64,000 bases of DNA from Trametes villosa (lineage: Eukaryota > Basidiomycota > Agaricomycetes > Polyporales > Polyporaceae), in NCBI GenBank assembly GCA_002964805.2, contig PUDQ02000020.1, forward strand, positions 930,001-994,000, given 5' to 3'. Positions within the stretch are counted from its first letter, which is position 1. Each line of letters begins with the position of its first letter. The position numbers were made by a program, and so were the translations under genes. Below are positions 17,517 through 29,483 of this stretch, one piece after another. Under the pieces are notes generated by a model, which saw nothing but the letters and a program-made list of their open reading frames with translations, was not told the origin of the DNA and ran no database searches.

Positions 17517-18069
17517 GGCGAAGATGTCAGGGAGGAGTGCGAGTGGTAGAGGTGGGTTGCGAAGAGATCTCAGACGTTGTGTTGAACTCTCTGACACCGG
17601 CGACGTCGTATATATACTGCCAGACGTCCCCGCACCCTCCTCCCGCTCGTTGACCTCAGCTCGACGTCACCGAGGGTCGAATCGTCGGGTGCAACACTCG
17701 CACTACTACTTGTGGTAAGTCACATACTGCAATAGGAGAACGCCGCTTCCACCCTTCGGGGATGGGTCGACCACTGGCGGGACGGGGAGGAAGTGATCGC
17801 AGGATGACGTTGGGAGGGTGGGAGTGATTCGGTCGAATGGCACGTCGCGCACTAGCTAAGTCTCACAATACGTCTTCGATTCGCGGCAACCAAGCGAAAT
17901 TAGCAATGCGTTGATGTTCCTTACAGTATACTGTCCATATAGCCCTGCTCAGTGCTGTGGGAGGCTTTCCAACGGAATATATGGTGAGGCTTCCGAAGCT
18001 GAGGGTCTTGGAAACACCTGCAAAGAGAGCCGCAAAATTGGGACTAAGCGTAGCCGACCGGCCAGTATC
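17517..18069. other. Spacer between small gene and tRNA-Arg
   Basis: It holds the promoter of the small minus-strand gene and then about 350 bp of unique sequence up to the tRNA. No gene was seen. Confidence 0.5.
17609..17616 (-). promoter_or_regulatory. TATA box of the 138-residue gene
   Basis: TATATATA lies about 93 bp before the ATG at 17516 on the minus strand. Confidence 0.55.
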
Positions 18070-18152
18070 GGCCGACTGGCCTAATGGTTAAGGCGTCAGT
18101 TTCCGGTGGTAGAGCTAGCTGAAGATTCTGGGTTCGAATCCCAGGTTGGTCG
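18070..18152 (+). tRNA. tRNA-Arg(CCG) with a 10-nt intron
   Basis: It folds as a cloverleaf. The acceptor stem is GGCCGAC with GTTGGTC (two G-U pairs). The anticodon stem is TCAGT/GCTGA, and the T arm is CTGGG-TTCGAAT-CCCAG. The anticodon CCG is at 18103-18105. A 10-nt intron (18107-18116) sits at the usual position after base 37. A TTTTT Pol III terminator follows at 18154-18158. Confidence 0.9.
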
Positions 18153-18483
18153 CTTTTTGCTCTCTGCGTATTTCAAGACAGCAATAGCCTTCCCATGTCG
18201 TGATATTCCAGTGGCATAGATCACTGAATGCATTGCATCCTCATAGCTCGGGCGTAATGTGTTGCGTAGCTGTGCAGCGAAAGCGACATGAACCTACTGT
18301 GACCGTGTTCGAGTTCCCGAAAGGGAAGCATGTCACGCGCTGTGGCTGAGTGAACGGTGCCGCATGTGCTGCAGCGAGCGCCGTTCCGCTGCGTGCTCTG
18401 TTCAACTCCGTCTTCTCCTCCCATCTCCCCCTCACCTGTCCACGCGAGACGCACTGCGGCCTTCCTGAGCTGCGGCGAACAGC
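18153..18483. other. RAE1 promoter region
   Basis: It lies between tRNA-Arg and the RAE1 start. It begins with the tRNA terminator and ends in a pyrimidine-rich stretch (CTCCTCCCATCTCCCCCTC) before the ATG. No other feature was seen. Confidence 0.5.
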
Positions 18484-20063
18484 ATGTCGTTCTTCTCTTC
18501 TTCCTCGTCAAACACTCTCGTGAACAACGCGCCGGCCGAGAAAGATATCGAGGTCGCGGACCCCCCGACCGACTCTATCTCCTCCGTCGCGTTCTCGCCT
18601 ACCGCCGACTATCTCGCTGTGGGCTCGTGGGATAACAATGTACGTCAAGGGCGCGCTAGAGACGCGTCGCATGCGGAAGACAACTGACTTTGTACTGTGG
18701 GTGGCTAGGTCCGCATATACGAAGTTGGAGCACAAGGGCAGACGCAGGGCAAGGCGATGTATTCTCATCAAGGCCCTGTACTGAGTGTATGCTGGAACAA
18801 GGTACGTTGTGGCAAATGGGAGTGAGGAGCCAATATGAATGTCGCTTGTCTATCACGCGCGTCTCCGTGCAACAGGATGGATCCAAGATTCTCTCTGGGG
18901 GTGCGGACAATGCAGGACGTATGTTCGACGTGACGACGGGCCAAGCCTCTCAAGTCGCGCAACACGACGCGCCGATCCGTGTCGTGCGGTGGATCGAGTC
19001 GCCCCAGGGTGGCGTGCTTGCCACTGGCAGTTGGGACAAAACTATCAAGGTCAGGCGTTTGCGTGCATCACAGCGAATGCGGCTAATGACGTGGGGTGGC
19101 AACAGTACTGGGACCTGCGTACACCGAACCCGGTGTCGACTGTGCAGCTGCCTGAGCGCTGTTATACGATGGATGTCCAATACCCCCTAATGGTCGTCGG
19201 TACCGCCGAGCGGCACATCCAAGTCTTCAACCTCGCCAACCCCACTACGCCATTCAAGGTGCGTGCTGCGTGTGCCAAGCTCACGAAGTGTCAGAATCTC
19301 AGCTGACCCCGGGTGCGCGTGTGCTATAGACGCTTGTTTCGCCCTTGAAGTGGCAGACGCGCGTAGTCTCCTGCTTCCCTTCTGCGAACGGTTTCGCAGT
19401 AGGAAGTATCGAAGGCCGCGTTGCCATCCAGTGCGTGCTTCCGCCGCTCGAGCTCCTTGAAGTCTAACTCTTACCTCTCACCCCATGTGATCAGATACGT
19501 GGAAGAGAAGGATGCCTCGTAAGTGCCTTCTTTGTACTCCGAGCGGCAGCGTATTGACTGGGCGTTTTTATCACCGTGCAGGAACAACTTCTCCTTCAAG
19601 TGCCACCGCAAGGACCAATCACCCACGTCCAAGGACCAGTCTCTGGTCTATGCTGTGAACGACATCTCATTCCACCCCGTTCACGGCACCTTCTCTACCT
19701 GCGGTAAGGGGCATCTCATAGACCCGCTTATTTCTCCTCACTCACAGTTGAATTTCCCCAGGGTCTGACGGCACCCTCAACTTCTGGGACAAGGATGCCC
19801 GCACCCGTCTGAAATGTACGTCTTCAGCCTTTGCCTACTGTTGTGCGCCTCTGCTGACAGTCGCGCCTTCTTCAATAGCCTTCGACTCCGCGCCCGGTCC
19901 GGTCCCGTGCACGGCGTTCAACCGCGCGGGCACGATCTTCGCGTACGCCGTCTCGTACGACTGGTCCAAGGGCCACTCGGGCATGACGCCCGGCCACCCG
20001 AACAAGCTCATGCTGCACGCGTGCAAGGACGAGGAGGTCAAGCGCAAGCCCGCCAAGCGGTGA
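18484..20063 (+). CDS. RAE1: mRNA export factor Rae1/Gle2 (WD40 repeats)
   Basis: Beta-propeller protein that binds nucleoporins at the pore and helps export mRNA. Nine exons: 18484-18639, 18709-18801, 18876-19049, 19106-19258, 19330-19430, 19495-19518, 19582-19704 (donor at 19704), 19762-19815, 19879-20063. With exon 7 ending at 19703 the frame is exact and the product is 353 residues. Family hallmarks are PPTDSISSVAFSPTADYLAV near the N terminus, SHQGPVLSVCWNKDG, TGSWDKTIKYWDLR, YVEEKDASNNFSFKCHR, VNDISFHPVHGTFSTCGSDG and YAVSYDWSKGH near the end. Length and C terminus (CKDEEVKRKPAKR) match Rae1 rather than the related Bub3, which is shorter. Confidence 0.95.
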
Positions 20064-20839
20064 GGCCCGACGCGCTGCCGCTATGCAACGCGCACAGGGA
20101 ACCTGGCCAGCACTCGCACGACCTGCGCTGTACCGCTCATGGCCGTTACCGCTGGAGACGTTGCCGCTGGAGACATTACCGACGGAGGGGGGACGTATGT
20201 ACACATTTTGTCGGCAGGGGCGTTGGAAAAGCGGGCCTCGCCGAGGCTCGCGTTCAGAGGGGGATTTCGTTAGTACTGCTGTTCGTCTATCGCTGTAATC
20301 ACAACTTGTCGTCCGCGCTGTCAGTGTCTACCACGACGCCTCAGGGCGGTCTCTGTGTACCGCTATGTGTCGTGTGTCGTCTTGTTTGCCTTTGGCGTCC
20401 CGCGAAACGCCTTCGAAGTTGACAACGTCAACTAGATCCTGTCCGAAAACTGTCTGGTCTACGCAGCCCTGATATTGATGTTCTGATATTGACGTGAAAT
20501 TTGGATCGCATTCAATCACGAACGTCTTGTATGAACCTTACCGTGCAAGTCGAACCGCAGCCAAGCACACGACAGAGCAGAGGTATCCGCAATAAACATG
20601 CATGCATTAGATGCCGGTATAGACGACTCTCGACAGCGTTGGGAATTAGTGGCTATAGCAGCACCCCCTACGAGTATCTATGAGGCCCGGCGCCCGCTAG
20701 GCGGGGCCCGGGCGGATGTAGTAGTGTACATTTGGGCCGAGTCGTGGCGCGCGTCGTGATAAACATCCATAGAAAAGGAATAACGTGAGCAGAGCGGAGC
20801 AGCAAGGACGGCAGGGGGCGCGGGCGCAGGCGGGCGGGC
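20064..20839. other. Convergent 3' spacer, RAE1 / ERG3
   Basis: This tail-to-tail region presumably holds both 3' UTRs. It has a short repeated GGAGACGTTGCC/GGAGACATTACC pair near 20154-20180. No gene was recognised. Confidence 0.5.
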
Positions 20840-22046
20840 TCATTGGTCCTTGCCGAGCGCGGCCTTGGCCTCTTTCGCCTCGAACGCCTTGACGTCGTTC
20901 ATGGGGTCGAGCTCGGACGCGGGCTGACGATACGACTTGCCCATGCGGTCTGCCCACGTGAAGTACTACAGGAAAAAAAGGACGCGTGAGCAGCTGCCGG
21001 GCGGAAATTGTGCGGACGAGAATAACGCACCTGGCCGTAGTTCACGGTAAAGTACACGTGGTGCAGCGTATGATGCGCGGGGCCGTTGATGACCGTCTCG
21101 AGCGGGTGGCCGGTAATCATGTCCGAGTCGTGGATGAGGATCGTCCAGAAGTTGACGAAGACGAACATGCCGAGGTAGAGCTTGCTGTGCATTGGGAAGA
21201 TGAAGGGGAAGAGGTGGTAGGGAATGCTCTGCGCGTAGCCGTCGAGCGGGTGGAACGCGTGCGACGCGAAGGGAGTGGGGACTGTTTGGTGGCGGCCGTC
21301 AGCAAATTTCCTAGTGCGCGTAAGAAGGGAGACGTACTGATCCACTTGTGGTGCGGCTTGTGCAGCCACTTGTAGCATATCGGGTGGTGCTCCCAACGAT
21401 GAATCCAGTAGATGAGGTAGTCGGTGAAGACGAGGAAGCTGTCGTTCACCGTTAGCAACCGTGCGGCGTCCGAAAAAGAAATGCGAACTACTCACAAGAA
21501 CACGGAGAAGATGAGGTACGCCCAGCCGTAGTCGGCAATGTTGTCGTACATCATCGAGTATCCCCGGACCTCTCCCAGGAACCACGGCAGGGTGAGGAGA
21601 GTCATTGTCGGGAAGCCCTGCAAGCTCATGGTGATCTCCTGCTTGATCTGGTTCTTGAGGAACCGCGGGTGCTTCATCATCCTGTGGTTGAAGATGTACT
21701 TGTAGGACAAGTACGCGAACACGAAGTAGAGCACATGGATGCCGACGAGCGTGATGGTGAGGAGGGAGATTGCCTGGCGGGGGAGGTAGTCCCGGGGCCA
21801 TGCAGAGGCGACGGTCTCGGAAGCGACGAGCGGTGAGGTAAGCAGTTCGTCTGGGAGCGGAGGATGGGGAATGTATGAGATCAGCTGGGACCATGCCGAA
21901 GAGTGGGAGGGGGAGAAGGGGACGTGGGAGGAATTGCCGAGGCCGGGGGCATTCGTGTGCGCGGTCGTGAACGCGGAGACGGGGAGGAGCGCGGCCCAGG
22001 CCTTGTCGAGGACGTAGTCGTCTGCGATGTTGAGGAGGACGTCCAT
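20840..22046 (-). CDS. ERG3: Delta7-sterol C5(6)-desaturase
   Basis: Introduces the C5-C6 double bond in the late ergosterol pathway; a di-iron enzyme of the ER membrane. Exons 22046-21496, 21438-21338, 21281-21031 and 20965-20840 give 342 residues in frame. The histidine boxes are HRWEHH (197-202), HKPHHKW (210-216) and AHHTLHH (286-292). [17 protein letters not shown] and [17 protein letters not shown] are diagnostic of C5-desaturase rather than ERG25 C4-methyl oxidase. Several hydrophobic segments match a multi-pass protein. The N-terminal ~90 residues are variable. The stop follows [10 protein letters not shown]. Confidence 0.95.
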
Positions 22047-23383
22047 GGCGCACTGCTCCGGCGCTGGCGGTTTTCAAGGTGTTGGACTCGGAGGGGAGGG
22101 CTGAGCGGCAACCGGGACCTGCGCCGTCGCATGCGCTTATATTCCAGGCGCGCGTCCCCAAAGTCGTCCCACTCGCATTTTTGACACCCCCCGATCTGAT
22201 TAGATCTCACCTCCATCTAATCTTATCTCCGCCCCGTCGGCCCCCGCAGTTTCCCCGCAAGGGTCCTCCTCACCCACACCACCCTCACGTCCCCACCGCC
22301 TTCGCGCGCAATGAAAGCTACCGTCGGTCCTGCGACGCGGCACAAGGCTGCCCTGTGCGCACCAGGCCGGCGAGAAGCGTCGAGGAAGACTCCGCCGGCG
22401 CTCATCGCGAAGGCCTGGTTGCGGCCGGACCACCGCGCGTCGCGTTCGACGCGCCCCGGACATGTCAAAATGCATGGCGCACGTCTCGAGGGACGCCCGC
22501 GCGTATATCGCGACGCACCACAACGTCGTACGAGGGCCCCGGTTAATGGTCGTCTTCGGCGGTCCAGGCGGCACCCCGCGGCTCTGTGCTTTCCGGATGC
22601 CTGTTCTAGGCGTCCCTTAAATGCACGCCGAGATCAGGCGGCTTTTTAGGCTGCACTGGAGCAGGCCAGGGGCAGTCCGGCGTTGTGGACACATAGTTGT
22701 CGCAAAGTTGCACGATCGGCGTCGGGTGAGTGGGAGGAGTGGGTAGGAAGAAAAGAAAAAGAGAGTCGTGTCCTCCACGCCGCACTCGTCTGCTCCTGCG
22801 CGGCGCTCACTCCGTACGTCACCGTCCCGATTGCGCTTCCACTCCATATGCGGCCTCACACGCGCAGGCGCGCAAGTGGGCAGCTGCAGCGCCAACCGGC
22901 GGCGGTCGTAGTACCAGTGCCACGACAGAGGCGCGACGTCCACAAGACCCGACGAGCACGCATGCTAACCATCCTCTCTCCGACCGTCAGCTGCACCGGC
23001 AGACCAACATAGCAGCGGCGGTGCGCTTCGCTATGACGCCCTGAGCCACGTCGAAGGCACAGCACGCGCAGAAGCATCGACGGCCAGCCGATGGCACCTT
23101 CCCCTCGGTGTCTGTACGACAAGGCATTATCACGCGGGCACGACCACCCTGACTCCGCTGGCACCGGGAGGCCGACGTCGTCCGAACCGCTAGCGGTCTC
23201 CTCGGCCTGCACGCGCCATCGCAGCCTGACCTTGTACTTTGCGAAATTGCCTCATCGTGCTCTTCTCTTGCCAGCGTAGCGTACACCGTTCTCCAGGCTC
23301 CTCAGCCCAGCCAATCGCCGCCCGTGCTATACTCGGTCCATCAAGATCCGGGGCATGCGCCGCCGCCCTGTGCCCTTCGACAT
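22047..23383. other. Spacer upstream of ERG3
   Basis: It lies between the ERG3 start and the stop of the iminopeptidase gene (both minus). It contains ERG3 promoter sequence and several GC-rich chance frames. A sterol-regulatory site could not be identified by eye. Confidence 0.5.
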
Positions 23384-25450
23384 TCAGATGTGCGCGAACT
23401 CGTCCGTGGCCTGGGACCCGCCAGTCAGCACGATCAGGCCTCGCAGCACCGAGAAGTGGCGATGGACGATCACGCACCTTGACGAGCAGCTTGGCGGTGC
23501 CCGGCTCGCGCGACGAGTGCCCCGCGTCGGGGACGATGTGCAGCGTAATCTCCGGCCACACCTTCTTCAGCGCATACGCCGTCGTCGCCTGCACCCCAAA
23601 CGCAGCCTTTAGTACTCACACCGCGCAACTGGACATAGAGTAGCATGGGGAGCGGGGATGGGAACACGCACCGGGCAGATGACGTCGTAGCGGCCCTGCA
23701 CGACCACGCAGGGGATATGGCGGCTGCGGCACCGAGACGAGTTAGACATGGGGCATGGGATGGACACGCCCACCGCGCCCACGGCTGCGGCTGCGACTGC
23801 TCGCACACTCACATCTTGTCGATCTCCTGCTTCTCTAGCAGCTGCCCGTCGCGCATGAATCCCTGCGGCCGGTGTGAGCACCCCGCGCCAGAAAGCGCAA
23901 CGAGCGACCTACGTCGTTCACGAAGTAGTGGTTCTCGATCCGCGCGAACGCACTACCAGAAAGGAGACAAGATCAGCAGGAGTTTGTGGGCGGCGTGTAG
24001 GCGAGGGGGGGGGGGACAGCGCACTTTGCGTAGTCGTCCTGCTCGGCCTCGGCGACGGTCGCGGGGTCGACGTAGAGCTTCGACGTCGTCATCCTGCGGG
24101 TGCGTGCAGCCGCCTCGGTCAGCGCCGCGTTCCCACCGGCAGCTGGAGACGGCGCAACTCACTCCCACTTCGTCCACGCACGCGCCGCGCGGAGCCGCGT
24201 CTCGTCATCGGCGGCATTCAGCTGGGCGTGGTACGCCGTGACGAGGTCGTGGCGCTCGGGCTCGGGGATGGGCGCGATGAACTCCTCCCTGCGCCACCAT
24301 ATGTCAGCGTATACGCGTCGTGTCGGAGCGGGAGTGCGAACCAGGCCTCGGGGAACAGGTGCGAGGCGCCGTCTTGGTAGAAGAAGTGCAGCTCGCTGGT
24401 GGATGTCAGTGACGGGCTTGGGGAGGGTAGATTCGAGAGACAACCTCTTGCGGAGGGTGAAGATGCCGCGAAGGACAAGCGTCCTCACGCGGTCCGGGTG
24501 GGTCTACATCCACGAGTTACTGGCCGTTCCGATCACGGACGGTATGAAGGGCGCTATACCTGAGCGTATGCGAGCGAGAGGGTAGAGCCCTGTAAAGATA
24601 CGGTAAGCCATCGTACGGTCCTTAGTGCATAGATCAAGGGAACCAACCCAAGAGCCGCCGAAGACGTGCCACCTCTCGATGCCGAGGAGCTCGCGCAGCC
24701 GCTCGATGTCCTTCACCAGGTCCCATGTCGTGTTCTCCTCGAGTGAGGCCGTACTTCAATACGTCGTCAGAGCCGGTCATGGGAGAGGATGCGCCCAGCT
24801 CTCGGGGAAAGCAGAAACGCACGGCGTGGATTTTCCGGCTCCGCGCTGGTCGATCATGATGATCTAAACGTTCGTGCAACATGAGAGAATGTGCAGATGG
24901 GAAATGGTGTATGTTATGCACCTTGTACTTGCTAGGATCGAAGAATGAGCGATCCTTTGCATTGCAACCGCTACCCGGACCGCCTAAGTGACGATGTTGG
25001 TCAACAATAGCGAAGGCGTCCATTTAGGCCGTGCGATGTCGCACCGTGCAAGAATATCACTGTATGGAAGTGAGTTCAGGGAACAGTACTAGGTTGTCAT
25101 CTAAATGCACGTACCGGGCGTGCCGTCCTTGTTTCCGCTCAATTCATAGCTGCGTGGCGTGAGCTTAGATATCCACACACTCCAGTAAATAACTCGTACT
25201 GGAGGGTGTGGAGGTCGGAGACCTTGAGCTTCCCCTCCTGAAACGGCTCGATCGGGGCATACATGCTTGTTGCGTTAGTGCTGCGGTCCTTGGAGAAATC
25301 GGGTTTCGAAGGGTTCCCGTGAAACAAGCGGCCAGGCGTCTGACTGCGGTATACTCGTGGAGCCAGATACGGTCGCCGAGCTAGATAGATGGCGGATGAA
25401 CGGAAAGAGACGACTGTACGAGCTCGGAGGAGTGTCGAGAAGGCGCCCAT
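23384..25450 (-). CDS. Proline iminopeptidase (alpha/beta hydrolase, family S33)
   Basis: Cleaves N-terminal proline from peptides. Sixteen exons: 25450-25200, 25149-25115, 25059-25045, 24983-24922, 24863-24823, 24753-24648, 24589-24560, 24503-24445, 24395-24342, 24288-24163, 24093-24025, 23952-23913, 23862-23813, 23723-23672, 23588-23478, 23410-23384. They total 1,128 nt and give 375 residues in frame. Motifs in order: IFLHGGPGSGC (oxyanion loop), MIDQRGAGKSTP, nucleophile S169 in GGSWGS, FFYQDGASHLFPEAW, FARIENHYFVND, D326 in QGRYDVICP and H354 in DAGHSSREPG. Exon 3 is only 15 nt and completes VIFLHG. The first ~62 residues are Arg/Ser-rich with almost no acidic residues, like a mitochondrial presequence. 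A second in-frame Met (M63, 25264) starts the usual cytosolic-type sequence. Confidence 0.95.
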
Positions 25451-25657
25451 TTAAGTACTGCTACTATTCTGAGTGATCTGCACACGGCTGTGGAGGCAAT
25501 CGATCCCGGTCCGCACATCAACGACCGTCGTCGGCCACGAAGCACCGCGCAAAAAGCCTTCCACGTCGCATTTTCGCCGCACTTCCGGCCGTTAATCTCC
25601 AACTTTTGCCCGAGATGCACGTACACAACACAACACGAGCATTCAAAATGAAACTGT

Positions 25658-25762
25658 TGACGAGAGTGGGATTCGAACCCACGCCCTTTCGGACCAGATG
25701 TCGTAGCACGCTCAATACGTAGCTCCTTAGTCTGGCGCCTTAGACCGCTCGGCCATCTCGCC
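25658..25762 (-). tRNA. tRNA-Leu(AAG) with a 25-nt intron
   Basis: The acceptor stem is GGCGAGA with TCTCGTC and the discriminator base is A. The D arm is typical of leucine (GGCCGAGCGGTCTAAGGC). The anticodon stem is CCAGA/TCTGG, the variable arm is long (leucine class), and the T arm is GTGGG-TTCGAAT-CCCAC. The loop CTAAGG-A gives anticodon AAG. The intron is 25700-25724. A TTTT run follows downstream. Confidence 0.92.
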
Positions 25763-26148
25763 TTGTGACCGAGCTGTTTGAACAGAAAAGAGTCTACGCC
25801 CTGGATGAAGTGGTTGTGGACGAAGGGATCATGGTGGTAGGCGGGATAGCTACACAACTGAGAAGGTGAGGAGATTGGCAGAAACTGTCAATCGAGTCTT
25901 CTATGATCGCGAAAAAGGAGGTGAAGAGCGATGTGCAGATGTACATGTGCACGAAAAAGGCAAGAGAAATGCCTGATATGGAGGGTGTACGCGACTGTGA
26001 TGTCACCGGGGCCGTCATAGCAGAGGTGTTGCTGGGCGAGTGATTGGAGTGGCGAGGGCTGGCTCTCTCGCCGTCGCGGCAGACGGCCCCGGTATATATA
26101 CCCCACCCGCACAAGCACGCACGGCAAATACGACTATCGACGACCACA
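25763..26148. other. PMI40 promoter region
   Basis: It lies between tRNA-Leu and the PMI40 ATG and contains the TATA box at 26093-26100. Nothing else was recognised. Confidence 0.55.
26093..26100 (+). promoter_or_regulatory. TATA box of PMI40
   Basis: TATATATA lies about 50 bp before the ATG at 26149, followed by a CA-rich leader. Confidence 0.6.
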
Positions 26149-27641
26149 ATGACTGCTCAGAAGAACCTCATCCGCCTCAAGGCCTCAGCGCAAGAATACG
26201 AGTGGGGAAAGTCCGGCAGCGACTCCCTCGCGGCGCGTCTCGGGCAGAACGCCATCGGGCACGGTTTCCGGATAGACGAGGACAGATCATATGCAGAGGT
26301 CAGTTATTGTTCCACTCAGCTCTAACGGAGCATGCGACTCACCACAAACCTCCCTAATAGATCTGGATGGGCACGCATCCAAACGGCCCCGCGCACCTCT
26401 TCGACGACCCGCGCACCTCCCTGCTCTCCCTCATCTCCTCCGACCCCACATTCTACCTCGGCGAGGCGCTCGTGCGCAAATGGCCGTCCACCACGCACAT
26501 ACCCTACCTCTTCAAGGTGCTCTCCATCAAGAAAGCGCTCCCACTCCAGGCGCACCCCGACAAGGGCCTCGCCGAGCAGCTCCAGCAAAAGGACCCCTCC
26601 AACTTCGTCGACCCGAACCACAAGCCCGAGATCGCCGTCGCCATCGGCGAGCTCCTCAGCCAGACGAGCTCGGGGTCGGAAGGCGGGGACGTCCACGTCG
26701 GAGACAAGGACACCGCGTTCACCGGCTTCGTGGGCTTCCGACCTCTGGAGGAGATCAAGGCCTTTTTGCTGAAGGTCCCAGAAATTGCTCTCGCCATCGG
26801 AGATGCAACGCTAGTCGCTGCGTTCACACAGGACCCCTCTACAGACGGGCTCAAACGCGTCTACAGCCAGCTCCTTAAGCGCGGGGTGGAGGCGCGCGAC
26901 GACGTCGCCACCGCGATCTCCAAGCTCGAGCAGCGCATCAAGAACGGCGGGAAGCTCGGCATTCCCGACGGCGACGAGCTGGCGCGCCTTGTGCTGAAGG
27001 TGAACAGCCAATACCCTGGGGACGCCGGCGTCCTCGCCACCGCGTTCTTCATGAACTTCGCCAAGCTCAAGAAGGGCGAGGCGATCTACATCGGTGCCGA
27101 CGAGATCCACGCCTACCTAGAAGGAGGTTTGTTCCACCCTCTTCTCCCCCAATGGTCCGTGGACTGATCCCCTTTCGTAGACATCATCGAATGCATGGCC
27201 GTCTCCGACAACGTCGTCAACGCCGCCTTCGACGCGCCCGCCGCGCTCGCCTCCCAACTCCCCACCTTCACCGACATGCTCACCTACACCGCGCGCCCCG
27301 CCACGCACTGGTCGCTCCCGCGCGAGCCGTACCCGCATGCACGCGAAGGGCGCACGTCGCAGTACAACCCGCCCCTGCAGGAGTTCGTCGTGCTCGGCAC
27401 GCAGCTCGACTGCAGGGCGGCGAAGACGGAGCGGCTGGGCGCGGTTGAGGGGCCGACGATTGGGATCGTGACGAAGGGAAGGGTGAGGGCTACTGTGAGT
27501 AGGGGTGGGGAGACTCTGGAGTTGGACGAGGGTGGGGTGGTGTTCGTTGCGCCGGGGAACGAGATTGAGGTCGAGTTGTTGGAGGGCCGCGGGGCGGAGT
27601 TCACGGAGGGCGAGGTGTGGTGGTCGACCTTCACGGGGTGA
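26149..27641 (+). CDS. PMI40: Mannose-6-phosphate isomerase (type I)
   Basis: Zinc enzyme that converts fructose-6-phosphate and mannose-6-phosphate, feeding GDP-mannose for cell wall and glycosylation. Exons 26149-26298, 26361-27126 and 27181-27641 give 458 residues. Type I motifs: YEWGKSGSDSL near the N terminus, MGTHPNGPA, FKVLSIKKALPLQAHPDK (zinc His), DPNHKPEIAVAI, and ADEIHAYLEGDIIECMAVSD across the second intron. The C-terminal cupin-like part runs to EVWWSTFTG. The LxPK..V segment that usually follows SDNVVRAG is diverged here (SDNVVNAAFDAPA). The start has a good context (ACAATGA). Confidence 0.95.
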
Positions 27642-27870
27642 GGCGGATGCGGAAGATGCGGAAAGAAACCGGTCATGTAGAGCAATCTTGTATATCACTC
27701 ACCGCTAGAAGATGTAGCATAGTCGAGCATCCCTCACAACAACACACATGTAAAATGTAACCATCATCAACTGCAACATATCCAATTTACTATACACAAG
27801 ATCACCGCACGTGCAATCTACATCCTCAAACTCAAGAACTAGCAACAAGGCACTGACGCAACCACCTCCC

Positions 27871-29483
27871 TCAGACGTACAGCCACTTGCCGCGGCCCGC
27901 GGACCACTGAGAGAGCTCGTCGACGCCGACGGACTCGAAGCGGGCACGAATGGATGGGCGCAGCGCCTCGTCCTGCTCGTCGCGCGGCCCAGGGGTCGCC
28001 GGAGGTGACAGCGGCGGCGAGACGTCGTCCTGCTCGTCGAGTACGATCGGGTCGTACGGGGAGAGGATGCCCAATCCGGAGCCGCCGACGGCGGTCACGT
28101 ATGGCTCGTAGCCGTCCGCCTTGAGCGCCGCGATGAGAGTCTGCAGGTCGTCGTCCGAGAAATCTGCGAGACGATGTGAGTACGAGGGGATTAGGATGGG
28201 AGGGGAGGGAAGACGTACCATCGGGAACGAGGGTGACAGCGCAGCCTCCGCCTCCTGCACCGGTCAGCTTCGTGCTGAGGCGGTAGGGCGAAGCCGCGGT
28301 CTTGAGGCGGATCGCCTCCAGAGCCGGGTGGGACACCCCGAGTGACACGAGGTGCGCGTGGTTCTCGTCAATGAGGGCCTGCGAAACGCCCATCAGCACA
28401 TTGCTTTGCGCACACCCCTAATGCACTTACCGCAAGTCCGGACAGGAGCGCGTTGCGCGGCAGCTCGGGGTCCGCAAGCGCACGCCTGGCCTCGTTGCTA
28501 ATCGTCTGAATCGCATCGAGCAGCTGCGCAACCAGCACCGGCTCCGCCGCCTTCTTCCTCGCGACGCCCGCAACGAGCGCCTTCGTATCTCTCGGCACCT
28601 TCGAGTCGACGAGCAAGAACCGCAGCGAGCGGAAGCCATGGATCTGCTCCATCCCGCTCCGGCGCCCGAACCCGGGGCGCACGTACGCGAGCGCGCCGCC
28701 GAACACCGCGACGGAGTTGTCGATCCCGCTCGGGTTCCCGTGCAGCACCTTCTCGGCGACGAACGCCCAGCGATTCGCCTCCTCCGCGACCGCGGGCGGG
28801 ATCGCGCGCCGGCCCTGGTGCGCGAGGTTCACGTGCCCCGGGTCCCCGGGCGCGATCGGCTCACGCGAGGGAGGGGGCAGCGCGGGGAGCTCCATGCGCT
28901 GGTGCAGGATCAGTAGCGCGGTGGCGACGCAGACGGAGAAGGAGGCGGAGGAGCCGAGCCCGGCGCCGATGGGGAGGGTCGAGCGGCAGACGAAGTGGAA
29001 CGATGGCCTGTGCGTAGGTGTGAGTGGTCTGACTAGCGTGCGCGAAATTGAAGGAAGCTCACCTGTGGCTGCTTTGGGTCATCATCATATAGAGGTATAG
29101 GAAAGCGACTGCAGCAGCGTGTGTCTTGGGCGGCATCTCCGACTCGGCTGGGAGAGCACGAGCCTTGATGGCCTCAATCACTCGCGCATCCAGAGACTCC
29201 GGGTGCTCGTCGCCTATGGGGATTGGTACGACAGCGTCCCATGGCAGTTCGTCGATTTCCCATTCATGCTTGTAGTCGTTTATGTCCGTGAAGTGCACGG
29301 AGATCTTGCCATCGTGGCGCGGGGACGTCAGACCATAGCATCGCAAGTCCAATGAGGCTGCGACAGCCGTCTATCGAGAGTGTCAGATTGCACTCTGCGT
29401 AGACTGAATATCTGACTTACAACACCGTGGACGACGGCATGCTCGCCGAATAGGATGACCTTGCCCGGGACGCTGACGAACCA
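27871..29483 (-). other. ERG12: Mevalonate kinase half
   Basis: Residues about 449-914. GHMP kinase that phosphorylates mevalonate in isoprenoid and ergosterol synthesis. Motifs: VSVPGKVILFGEHAVVHG (N-terminal substrate motif), TLPIGAGLGSSASFSV (phosphate loop), NPSGIDNSVAVFGGAL, and TKLTGAGGGGCAVTLVPD near the end. Domain length (about 465) is normal for fungal ERG12, so nothing is missing except a start codon. Confidence 0.93.

Noticed and set aside
20899..22161. 420-residue open frame over ERG3
   Set aside because: It reads through three ERG3 introns in a shifted frame; only the exon-joined frame has the histidine boxes.
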